NCBI GenBank assembly: GCA_964643885.1
Contig: CAZXUI010000094.1
Span: 1-15,920 of the forward strand
From: CAADGL01 sp964643885
Lineage (GTDB): Bacteria > Planctomycetota > Phycisphaerae > UBA1845 > Fen-1342
Direction of reading: 5' to 3'
Length of the DNA: 15,920 bases
Shown piece by piece: positions 6,920 to 15,300 of the stretch. Position 1 is the first letter of the stretch. Each line of letters opens with the position of its first letter. A program made the translations under genes and the position numbers. A model generated the notes under the pieces. It saw only the letters and a program-made list of their open reading frames with translations. It was not told where the DNA came from and searched no databases.

Positions 6920-7245
6920 CGCAGCACCGCCTGTTGCACCTTGAGATTCTGCGCTAGGACCGTTTCGATGCAGTCCCAGAAGCCCTGCAAGCAGCACACC
7001 TTGAGCTTGTAGTAGACCATCACGCCGTCCTTGCGGTCCTCGACCAGTCCGGCCTGTTTGAGTACCGCGAGGTGCTTCGAGACGGTGGATTGATCGGCGC
7101 CGACCAGATCCGTCAGGTCGCAGACGCGGACCTCGCGGTCTTCCAACGCCTCCAGGATCATCAGCCGGCTAGGGTGGGCCAGCGCCTTCGCGATCCGCGC
7201 TCGGGCGTCGTAGCGAGGCCGGGAATGGTGGGGTCGAATCTTCAT
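6916..7245 (-). CDS. arsR: ArsR/SmtB-family metal-responsive repressor
   Basis: The 109-residue protein is a winged helix-turn-helix repressor of the ArsR/SmtB type, with ALAHPSRLMILEAL at 21-34, the recognition region ADQSTVSKHLAVLKQAGLV at 50-68 and the wing DRKDGVMVYYKL. Cysteines are at 42 (VCDL), 84, 85 and 92. Classic ArsR uses a CVCDL motif in the recognition helix; only one of those Cys is present. The C-terminal CC plus a third Cys resembles the alternative As(III) site described in Acidithiobacillus ferrooxidans ArsR, although the spacing here is one longer. ATG 7245 fits the family length; the frame is open further upstream, but that would run through the promoter and operator. It is first in the operon and probably represses itself and the permease. 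Confidence 0.9.
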   Translation of the reverse strand: MKIRPHHSRPRYDARARIAKALAHPSRLMILEALEDREVRVCDLTDLVGADQSTVSKHLAVLKQAGLVEDRKDGVMVYYKLKVCCLQGFWDCIETVLAQNLKVQQAVLR

Positions 7246-7249
7246 GGCG

Positions 7250-7269
7250 ATATGGCTATTATACCATAT
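7250..7269. promoter_or_regulatory. First ArsR-type operator, at the arsR start
   Basis: ATATGGCTATTATACCATAT has perfect ATATGG / CCATAT arms with 8 bases between. It ends five bases before the arsR ATG and covers the predicted -10 box, so a bound repressor would block transcription directly. The same arms and total length recur at 6855-6874. Confidence 0.7.
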
Positions 7270-7286
7270 AGTCATGCGACGGGCAA
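7258..7286 (-). promoter_or_regulatory. arsR promoter
   Basis: On the minus strand TTGCCC (7286-7281) and a perfect TATAAT (7263-7258) are separated by 17 bases, the standard sigma-70 layout. The -10 lies inside the operator. Transcription would begin about 5-8 bases before the arsR ATG, leaving little or no leader, so the mRNA may be nearly leaderless. Confidence 0.6.
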
Positions 7287-7629
7287 CTCTGGCCGGTGCA
7301 TTGTTTCGCATGAGGATGGGCGTAACGCGAGTCTCACCGCGCACGAGAGCTTGGCCTGGTACGTCGCGCCAAGAGTCGGGTTTGTCTCGGTCGAGGCGAC
7401 CAACTTCGTGCGTTTTTCGCATGAACAACGCGCGTTGAAGTTTCGGTCGGGCGATTGCCATCGAATCGAAGAAGTCTCGGGAGAGCCATAACCCGAGACT
7501 TCGAGCAGCGAGCGTTTCCCTCTATTCGGACGGTCATGACGCCGGCGCCAGGGCCGTTCTCTGAGGGCTGCCTGCTTCGCACCTCCGATCCTCGGCGGGT
7601 GGACGACACGACCCGGGTTCTGCATCGTA
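7270..7629. other. Intergenic region between the ars operon and the czc remnant
   Basis: These 360 bases separate the divergent arsR gene from the His-rich exported protein. They hold the arsR -35 box at the left and an 11-bp inverted repeat at 7471-7502. Open frames across it have no ribosome site or recognisable motif and look like shadows. No clear plus-strand promoter for the czc remnant was found. Confidence 0.4.
7471..7502. repeat. Perfect 11-bp inverted repeat (hairpin)
   Basis: GAAGTCTCGGG (7471-7481) and CCCGAGACTTC (7492-7502) are exact reverse complements around a 10-base loop. No T-tract follows on either strand, so it is not a standard terminator. It could be a regulator site for the plus-strand czc-type genes. 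Confidence 0.45.
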
Positions 7630-8028
7630 ATGGGCGTGAATTCGCACCTGATCAGAGCGGTATGTTCTCTCTGGGCAGCGCTCAGCCCGCTGCTCGCGTC
7701 GACGAGCGTCGCCGCCCACGGGCAGACACACGGCGAGGTACCGATCGCCGAGCACGGCCATCCGCACGACGACAGTTGCATCCCGCACGGCGGCCACGAC
7801 AGTAATGGCGATCCGATTCCGGCCGCTTGGCGAACGAGCCATTGGACGGCGCGTCCCGCCAGCGGTGTGACGCTTCATATCCCGCCCGCCGCACCTCTGG
7901 CGATCTTCATGACAGCAACGGACTCGGGGGTTTGCTTCCGCCTCACCGCGATCCGCGACAGCGCGGACCGTCGCGCCCGTTCGCCCACCGTTCCGCAGGC
8001 GGGCGACATCCTTCCACGGCTGATCTAA
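7630..8028 (+). CDS. Small His-rich exported protein (czc-operon leader type)
   Basis: The 132-residue product has a signal peptide (hydrophobic LIRAVCSLWAALSPLLA, predicted cut after SVAA at 29). A His-rich stretch at 30-57 follows (HGQTH, EHGHPHDD, PHGGH), suited to binding a metal ion in the periplasm. The rest is Pro/Arg-rich and ends in LPRLI. Small exported proteins of this general kind head many czc-type efflux operons, and this one stands 140 bases before a czcC remnant. The start could be ATG 7630 or GTG 7636; neither has a good ribosome site. It is the only member of this cluster without an obvious lesion, although the C-terminal third may be altered. The function is inferred from composition and context. 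Confidence 0.55.
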   Translation: MGVNSHLIRAVCSLWAALSPLLASTSVAAHGQTHGEVPIAEHGHPHDDSCIPHGGHDSNGDPIPAAWRTSHWTARPASGVTLHIPPAAPLAIFMTATDSGVCFRLTAIRDSADRRARSPTVPQAGDILPRLI

Positions 8029-8168
8029 TCGCATCGGCTTTGCGTTCCCGCGATGCTTGAACGCGCCTGCGCGACCGTGCGCTGGCGCCGACTGCGCGGT
8101 CTGCCGCGCGCCGCCGGCCGCGCGACGCCCGCCCATCTTTCGGCCACGAGTGGAATGGCAGGACATCT

Positions 8169-9021
8169 ATGTGGAAAACGCAACTCGTCTTCATGGCGTC
8201 CGCGTCGCTGGCTTTCTCCGGCTGCGCTTCGCTCGATGCACGGCGCGATCTGGAGAGGTCCGCGGCGTCGGTCGAGTCGGCGGTGGCCGTGTCGGCCGAA
8301 TTCCTGCTGCTGGACGAGCAGGCGGCGCGAGCCAGGACCGAGGAACTCCTGACCGGTGAGTTGACCGCGGGAACGGCCGTTCAGGTCGAGCTCCTGAACA
8401 ACCCTCGGGTCCGGGCCGCGATGTTGTCGATCGGCGTCTCGCGGGCGGATTTCGTGCGGGCGGCGCTCTTCACGAATCCGACGCTGGCGCTCCCGCTGCG
8501 ACTGCCGGATGGCGGCGGGCTGGCGAACTTCGAAACCGCCCTGACCCAGAACATCGCCGAGCTCTGGCTGATCCCGGCCCGCAAGCGGGTCACGCAGCAC
8601 GAGCTCGACCGGACCGTGCTCGACGCCGCTCGCACCGCGGCGTCGATCGCGTCGAGACGCGCTGCTGATCGACGCGGCACAGGACATTCATTCACGGCTG
8701 GCGCGGGCACGGACCGCTGCGGAGAATGCGCACTTCAACCTCGACGAGCAACTGCCGGCCGCCGAGAAGAACGCTCAACTCGCTCGTGATGCGTACCGGG
8801 CGGGTCGGCTTCCGCTCTTGTCGGTGCTGGAAGCTGAGCGCAGTCCGCTGACGGCTCGCAGCGGCTACCTGGCGGCGCTGGAGAGCGCGGCCCTCGCGAC
8901 GGTCGAGCTCGAGCGAGTGACCGGCCGGCCCGCCGCCGCGCTGCTTGCGCGTTCCGACCCGACTCTACCGGTAACGACGCAATCGGCGAGCACACCGGCT
9001 CGCGAGGAGGTTGGACAATGA
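8169..9021 (+). pseudogene. czcC: czcC-like outer-membrane factor, internal deletion and frameshift
   Basis: CzcC/TolC-family proteins form the outer-membrane channel of RND efflux pumps. AGGA lies about 6 bases before ATG 8169. The N-terminus has a lipoprotein signal with lipobox FSGC (Cys19), then typical sequence: VQVELLNNPRVRAAMLSIGV at 71-90, RADF, NPTLALPL, FETALTQNI. It is native to about residue 163 (base 8657). At 8658-8661 the frame changes and about 118 C-terminal residues follow, including the TolC-family AYRAGRLPLLSVLEAER, ending in TGA 9019-9021. Roughly 170-200 residues are missing in between compared with the usual 450-500. The stop shares ATGA with the czcB start, showing the original operon spacing. 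Confidence 0.8.
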
Positions 9022-10150
9022 CATGCCGTATGCTACTCCGTTCCCTTGCCGGCGCACTGTGGCTGAGCGGTTGCAGCCGCGAAAACCCGCCGACGACAGG
9101 GCCGGCCGCATCGGCGGCAGCGGCTCCTTTTCCGACCAACCGGATCGATGTTCCTTGAGCGGTGCGTGCGAATCTGGGGATTACGTTCGCGAAGGTGGAG
9201 TCGCGGCATGTGGCTCGCACGATCCGCGTTCCCGGCCGATTCGAGCTATCGCCGCGGGCCCGGCGTGAGTACGGCACGATGCTGGCGGGCGAGTGGAGTT
9301 GCACGTGTGGCCGTTCGATCGCGTCGAACCCGGCCGGATTCTCTATACGCTCGACTCGCCGCAGTGGCGCGAGCTTCAGGAGCGCTTGAATGAGACCGAA
9401 TCGCAACTGCTCCAGGCGCGTGCCCGGGCAGAGACGATCGACCCGCTCGTGGCGGCCCATGAGCAGCACCACGACGAGCTGAAGACGGACGTCGAGATCT
9501 GGACCGAGGGCGTCCGGCAGCTCGAACAGTCGCGCGATACGGGCGTCGCCACTGCCGAGGAATTCGCGCAGGCGCGGGCGGCCCTGGCGACGACGCGTGC
9601 GGAACTGGCCGAAGTGATGGAGAGAGAAGCCGAATTGCGCTCGCGAAAGGTCGGGGTCCAGGCCGAGTTGAATGCGAGCCGGGAGCGGTTCGAATCGCTG
9701 CTGTCGAACGCCGGCTCGCTTCTGGGCGTTTCGGCCGATGAGCTGCCGGCCATCGACCCGGAATCGCCGCAGCGGCACCCCCGCTGGCGCGAGATCAGGC
9801 TGGTGGAGATTCGTGCCACGGTCCCGGGCGCCGTTGAGTCGATCGCACTCACCAGCGGCGCATGGGCGAGCGAGACCAGTCTCGTGCTGACGACGATTCA
9901 GCCGGACAACCTGCGTTTTCGCGCGCGGCCTGCAAAGCGACCTGAATCGCCTGCGCGACGGCCTGCCCGGCCGCATCGTTGCACCCAAGGGCAGCGGCCC
10001 GGCCCTGGACGGCGACATGCAAGGCACGATCACGCTCGGCCTGAGCGCTGATCCCGACGAGCGCACGCTTGAACTCTTCATGACGCCCGAGAAGCTCAGC
10101 GCCTGGGCGCGGCCCGGCGTGGGGGCCCATCTGGAGATCGTGGCTGAAGG
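9018..10150 (+). pseudogene. czcB: czcB-like membrane-fusion protein, nonsense and frameshifts, 3' truncated
   Basis: The start overlaps czcC (ATGA) and encodes a lipoprotein signal with LWLSGC. The frame meets TGA at 9156-9158, in the IDVP segment. Beyond it, in the same frame, come the CzcB features NLGITFAKVESRHV and RVPGRFELSPRARREYG. A shift near 9285-9295 leads to FDRVEPGRILYTLDSPQWRE and a long coiled-coil hairpin (about 9370-9700), then IRATVPGAVESIALTSGAW. A further shift near 9925 leads to LNRLRDGLP, ALDGDMQGTITLGLS and WARPGVGAHLEIVAEG, where the homology stops. The last roughly 70-100 residues are absent and the frame runs directly into czcA sequence. At least three lesions make it non-functional as an adaptor. 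Confidence 0.8.
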
Positions 10151-11029
10151 CATGGTTTTCGCCACGATCATCAATGTGATCGTGTTCGTCCCTCTGCTGT
10201 TCCTGCAAGGCTTGGAGGGGCGCTTCTCCGCCCGCTCGGAATCACCTACATCGTCTCCATCGCCGCGTCGCTGGTCGTCGCACTGACGGTCACGCCCGCC
10301 ATGTGCAAGCTGCTGCTTCACGACCGGCTCGGGAGCGAGAAGCACGCGGACGGCGCCTTCGTCCGGTTCCTGAAGCGAATGTACGAGCCCTCGCTGCGCT
10401 GGTCGATCCGTCATCGCGGCTTCGTGCTCGGTTCGGCGGCGCTGGTGACGGTCCTGTCGATGTGGTTGGGCAGCACGTTCGGCACGAGCTTCCTGCCTGC
10501 TTTCAACGAAGGGTCATTCACCGTGTTCCTGATGGCCCCGCCGGGCACGTCGCTGTTCGAGAGCGACCGGCTCGCGCGCGGCATCGAGCAGCGGCTCACG
10601 TAGGTCGAGCGCGTGCGCAGCGTCACCCGCCGCACCGGCCGGGCGGAGCGCGACGAGCACGCCGAGCCGCCGAGCAGCTCGGAATTGGACGTGACGCTCA
10701 ACCCCGGCGCCGACATGACGCTTGTGCATCAGCGTATAGACGAGATTCTCAGTCAGACTCCGGGCATCACGACCACGATCGGCCAACCGATCGAGCACCG
10801 CGTGTCGCACATTCTCTCCGGTACGCCCGCCGCCATCGCGATCAATGTGTTCGGCAACGACCTCGCGACGCTGCGCGTACTCGCGAAGGAAATCTAGGCG
10901 GACTTGAAGGCGGTTCCGGGAGCGCGTGACGTGGCCGCCAACCGCGAAGTGATGGTCACTTCGCTGCCGATTCGTTATCGCCCCCAGGCGCTTGCCGCGG
11001 CCGGCATCTCGCCCGCATCCGCGGCCGAG
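10151..11029 (+). pseudogene. czcA: czcA-like RND efflux pump, central fragment only
   Basis: CzcA/CusA proteins are inner-membrane proton/metal antiporters of about 1030 residues. Only about 290 remain. The fragment begins in a transmembrane helix (MVFATIINVIVFVPLLFLQG), joined in frame to czcB. A one-base loss near 10225-10232 shifts to the frame that carries SLVVALTVTPAMCKLLL, a transmembrane helix at 10420-10470, and the periplasmic FNEGSFTVFLMAPPGTSLFE. Two amber codons interrupt this frame, at 10601-10603 and 10895-10897. The sequence resumes each time (VERVRSVTRRTGRAE, LKAVPGARDV) and ends at ALAAAGISPASAAE, a point normally followed by some 300 more residues. The N-terminal 400 or so residues with the proton-relay helices are also missing. 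Confidence 0.8.
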
Positions 11030-11380
11030 CACGGCGGTGAGATCATCGAGCTGGGAACCACCAGAATCGGCGACCTGACGGTGCGCGCGTCACGCGACCA
11101 GGGTGAAATCAGGCCCCGCGGCGATGCACCGATCGACGTCTGGGTGACGACGGCCGACGGAAAGCCCGCCTCGGTCAAGGCGGTTCGCTTCCGGATCGGC
11201 ACGGAGGACGCCCGGGGTTCGGTCAAGGCGAAGGCCGAAATCGAGGTCCCGGCGGAGACGAACCACTGGCACACCCACGCCGAAGTGCCTAACCCGATTC
11301 CGGAGGGCGCAAAGCTGTGGGTGGAGATCGAGGCGGACGACGGATCGAAAAGCTCAGGCTCGTTCGAATTGGGGGCGTAG
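11030..11380 (+). pseudogene. C-terminal part of an exported czc-associated protein, fused in frame to czcA
   Basis: From HGGEIIELG onward the frame leaves CzcA and becomes an acidic, beta-rich domain: IGDLTVRASRDQGEIRP, IDVWVTTADGKPASV, VRFRIGTED, EVPAETNHWHTHAEVPNPIP, LWVEIEADDG, ending in FELGA. HGG and HWHTH suggest a metal-binding periplasmic protein, and similar domains accompany czc operons. The N-terminus with its signal peptide is missing and the reading frame is that of the czcA remnant. The domain itself seems intact over 117 codons. Because two amber codons lie upstream, it is probably not produced from the czcA frame. The family name is uncertain. Confidence 0.55.
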
Positions 11381-11429
11381 CCGAGGGTCGTCGACGGCCT
11401 CCGCGCCGCACCGGCACGATCGCCGATGT

Positions 11430-11600
11430 GTAACCTACGCCCTCGTGCCGGCGGTCCTGTTCGGTGCCGGCGCGCCGCTCGCCGAGCTGCCGCTGGGCGG
11501 CGCGTCACCGGTCGTGCTGGCAGGACGGCTCTACCTTGGCAGCGGGATCGCGCTCGCCACGTGGCTCCTGATTCGTCCGCGTGGCCGTGAGCAACCCGCG
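11430..11600 (+). pseudogene. EamA-family transporter, N-terminal fragment
   Basis: The sequence YALVPAVLFGAGAPLAELPL and then SPVVLAGRLYLGSGIALATW matches the first two transmembrane helices of EamA/DMT transporters, which read closely as LFGAS-PLAK-LL and LAGLLYLGSG. No plausible start codon with a ribosome site precedes it, unless GTG 11445 is used, and the homology ends after WLLIRP-R, where a Pro/Arg-rich tail begins. Eight or so further helices are missing. Such transporters often lie near metal-efflux genes, so this is probably the tail of the same decayed cluster. Confidence 0.55.
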
Positions 11601-11749
11601 GGAGCACGCCGAGACGCCCCTGCGCGAGAAAGGGGTTTCAGCGAGACCACCACGGCGGTATGCTGAAGCGATGTTCGCGGGAGCGCGTCTTCCGCTCGTC
11701 GAGCAGAAGCGCATCCGGGCCCGCCGGTCCATCACAGAATCTGCGAAAA

Positions 11750-12328
11750 ATGAACCGAGAAACCGAGCAGGCCGTCGCGGCCATACGCAGCACTCTGGAT
11801 GAGGCCGAGGCGGATGACTCGAGCGTAACCCGTTTGTTGCCGCAGGTTTATGAAGACCTGCGGCGGCTGGCCGAGCGGCTCCTGACCGGCGAGCGGCCGG
11901 ATCACACGCTCCAGGCGACGGCGCTGGTGCACGAAGCGTATTTTCGCCTGGCCGGGCCGGCCGGGCGGAACTGGAACGACCGGGCGCATTTCTTCCGGCT
12001 GGCGGCCAAGACGATGCGGCACATCCTGATCGACCACGCCCGCGGCCGGGCCGCCGGCAAGCGGGGCGGAGGCGAGCGGGCGCTGACGTTGAACGAGACG
12101 GACCTGCTGCTGGACGAGCGGCCGGCGGAGATTCTGGAAATCGATGATGCCTTGCAGCGGCTTTCTGCGCTGAATGCTGAGAAGGCGCGCGTCGTCGAGC
12201 TGCGCTACTACGGCGGCTGCACGATCGAGGAAACCGCCGAGGCGCTCGGGATTTCGACGGCGACCGTCGAGCGGCACTGGCGCTTCGCACGAGCGTGGCT
12301 CAGGACGCAACTCCTCGGCGATGGCTAA
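11750..12328 (+). CDS. ECF sigma factor, planctomycete type
   Basis: The 192-residue protein has the sigma-70 ECF layout. Region 2 is at about 25-95 (LLPQVYEDLRRLAERLL, HTLQATALVHEAYFRLAG, RAHFFRLAAKTMRHILIDHA). A basic linker (GRAAGKRGGGER) follows, then region 4 at about 125-190 with the helix-turn-helix (LSALNAEKARVVELRYYGG, TIEETAEALGISTATVERHW). HTLQ-TALVHEAY is characteristic of the group abundant in Planctomycetes. ATG 11750 gives normal length although no ribosome site is visible; an ATG at 11660 adds 30 unlikely residues. The stop at 12326-12328 lies inside the first codons of the kinase gene, so the two are coupled. It probably directs a regulon controlled by that kinase rather than by an anti-sigma factor; no anti-sigma gene is present. 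Confidence 0.93.
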   Translation: MNRETEQAVAAIRSTLDEAEADDSSVTRLLPQVYEDLRRLAERLLTGERPDHTLQATALVHEAYFRLAGPAGRNWNDRAHFFRLAAKTMRHILIDHARGRAAGKRGGGERALTLNETDLLLDERPAEILEIDDALQRLSALNAEKARVVELRYYGGCTIEETAEALGISTATVERHWRFARAWLRTQLLGDG

Positions 12329-15300
12329 GGACCACCATATCACGGCGCGAGATCAGCTCGACCGGATTGAGCGCCTGTTCTTCGGGGCGCTCGAGCTGCC
12401 GGACGAGCGGCGTGCGCGGTTTCTCGATGAGAACTGCGGCAGCGACATGCAGCTTCGCTCGGCCGTCGTGGCCATGCTGAAGGCGGATCAGGACGGCCGC
12501 TCGATCGACACGGCGCCCTGGGCGGCCGCGCAGATCGCCGAACGGCTGACGCCGCGTGAAGCGGACGACCCGCGCTCGCAGCCTGGCACGCAGGTCGGCC
12601 GCTATCGATTGGTCGAGCGGATCGGCGCCGGGGGAATGGGCACGGTCTGGCGGGCGCGGCGGACCGACGACGCGTTCGACCGCACCGTGGCGATCAAGCT
12701 GATCAAGCGGGGGATGGACACCGACGAGATCGTGCGGCGCTTCGAGCTGGAGCGGCAGGTGCTCGCGCGGCTGGAGCACCCGAGCATCGCGCGGCTCTAT
12801 GACGGGGGAGCGCACGAGGACGGGCGTCCCTACGTCGTCATGGAGTGCATCGACGGCGTTCCGCTCGACCGCTACTGCCGCGAGCAGGCGCTGGACATCG
12901 AGCCGATTCTCCGGCTCGTCGCAGATGTCTGTGACGCGGTGCAGTTCGCCCATACGAACCTGGTGCTGCACCGCGACATCAAGCCGGGGAATGTGCTGGT
13001 CACGCGCGACGGCCGCGTGAAGCTGCTCGACTTCGGAATCGCCAAGCTGCTCGACGACGGCGGATCGACGCAGACCAGCACCGGACAGCACCCGGCGCTC
13101 ACGCCCAGATACGCCAGCCCGGAGCAGATTCGCGGCGGACGGCTGTCGACTGCCAGCGACGTCTACTCGCTCGGGGTAATGCTCTTCGAGCTGCTGACCG
13201 GCGAGTGGCCCTACGGCACGCCGCCCACGTCGCTGCGCGAGCTCGAACAGGTGATCTGCGAGCGTGAGCCGCGGCGGCCGAGTCAGGTCGCCGGGCCCGC
13301 CGGACCCGCCGGCCGCCCGCGGCGCGTCGGGCGCGAGCTGGACTGGATCATTCTGCGCTCTCTGGAGAAGGACTCCTTACGCCGCTACGCGACGGTGGGC
13401 GAGCTGGCCGCGGAGCTGAACCGCTTTCTGAATCGCGAGCCGGTTCTGGCCGGTCCGCCCGGTGCTCTCTACCGGGCGCGCAAGTTTCTCCAGCGAAATC
13501 TGCTGCCCGTCTCGGCGGTGGCGGTCACGCTGACGGTGCTGGCGGCCGCGACGGTCGTGTCGACGCGGATGGCGCTGAGCGAGTCGGCGCAGCGGTCGCG
13601 GGCCGAGTTGGCGCAGAAGGAAGCGGAGGCGCAGCGGAAACGGGCGGCGGCAGAGGCTGCGGAGGCTTCTCTACAGGCGGACGTGGCGGGCGCCGTTTCC
13701 GCGTTTCTCAACGAGGACCTGCTGGCGGCGATCGCCCCGTCGAGCGAGCCGGGAGAGGGCCGCGACGTGACGCTTCGCGAGGTGCTCGATGCCGCGTCGG
13801 CGCGGATCGAGCTGGCCTGCGCGCCCGGCGGGCGATTCGCCGACAAGCCGCTGATCGAAGCGGAGATTCGTGAGACGCTCGGCGAGGCGTATACATCTCT
13901 GGCGGTGTTCGGACCGGCCGAGCGGCATCTTTCTCGCGCCGTTGCGCTGCTCCGCGGCGAGCAGGGCAACGAGAATGAAGCGACGCTGGATGCGATCCGG
14001 AAGCTGGGGCTGCTGCTGTGTCGACTCGGGCGGCTGGACGAGGCCGGTTCGCTCGTGAATGAGTCGCTGGCGGGCTGCCGGGCGACGCTGGGCGAGCGGC
14101 ATCCCCGGACGCTGGCCGCGATGGAGGCCGTGGCGACGTGGCTGCACGAAAGCGGCGACTACGCCGAGGCGCTGCGCCATTTGCGGGCCGCGTACGAAGG
14201 CTGCTGCGAGGTGCTCGGGCGGACGCATCCGCAGACCCTGGCGGCCGCTGCGAGCACCGGCGTGCTGCTTCAGGACCTGGGGCGTTATGACGAAGCGGAG
14301 CCGCTGTTTCGCGCGGCGCTGGCGGGGCGGCGCGAACTGCACGGAGAGAACAGCCCCGAGGCGCTCAAATCGCTTCATGCGATGGGTGGGCTGTTCGCGG
14401 CGATGGGCCGGTATGACGCAGCGCTCGAGCAGATGCAGACGGCGCTGGATGGCCGCCGGCGGATCTGCGGTGAGGAGCACGTCGACACGCTGACTTCCGA
14501 GCATGACGTCGGCGATCTGCTCAAGAAGATGGGCCGGTACGAGGCGGCGTTGCCGCACCTGGAGGCGGCCCATCGCGGGCGAGCGCGCGTACTGGGCGAG
14601 GCGAATTCCGCCACGCTCACCTCGCTGCGCGGACTGGGCGCGGTGCTCCAGTCGCTCGAGCGCTACGCCGAGGCTGAACCGCACATGCGGCGTTCGTTCG
14701 AGCTCACACGCGAGCAACTCGGCCGCGAGCATCCCGCCTCGCTGGACGCGCTTTCGACACTCGGGAGCCTGCTCGTCAGCATGCAGCGGCTCGACGAGGC
14801 GGAGCCGATTCTGCGAGAGGCGGCCGAGCGCCGCATCGCCGCGCTCGGGGCGGATCATCCTTCGACGCTCGACGCGCAGAACAACCTGGCCGCGGTGCTG
14901 CGGATGCTGCGCCGCTTCGACGAGGCCGAGCCGCTGGTGCGCGACACGCTGGAGCGCCGCCGGCGGACGCTCGGCGCGGATCATCCCGCGACGCTGTACT
15001 CGCTCAACACGCTCGGCGTCCTGCTGATGAACACGAAGCGCTACGCCGAGGCGGAGCCATTCGTGCGCGAGACCTACGAACGGCGCAGGGCGACGCTCGG
15101 AGAGGATCACCCGTCCACGCTGACGGCTCGAATGAACCTGGCCGGAGTCTACGATTTCACAGGGCGGCTCGAACGATCACTGGAGCACCATCTCGCCGTT
15201 CTCGACAGCCGGCGGCGCGTGCTCGCCGCGGACCACGCTGACACGCTTCGCTCGTGCAACGTGGTGGCCACGCTGCTGGCGAGGCTGGACCGGGCCGGCG

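Noticed and set aside
7072..7491. 139-codon plus-strand frame across arsR and its promoter
   Set aside because: It is antisense to a well-supported arsR gene and crosses the operator; there is no motif of its own.
8735..10414. 559-codon minus-strand open frame
   Set aside because: It lies antisense to clear czcB/czcA homology on the plus strand and is Arg/Pro/Ser-rich without any motif, as expected of a shadow frame in GC-rich DNA.
11628..11650. Terminator-like CCCCT...AGGGGTTT near the EamA fragment
   Set aside because: The stem is only about five base pairs and the T-run is three, too weak to call.
12174..12320. Upstream extension of the kinase frame
   Set aside because: It overlaps the sigma-factor region 4 coding sequence, and the extra residues are Arg/Ser-rich with no homology; ATG 12321 fits the family.
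13671..15110. 479-codon minus-strand open frame with a repeating pattern
   Set aside because: It is the antisense of the TPR repeats, so its periodicity is inherited from the kinase gene.
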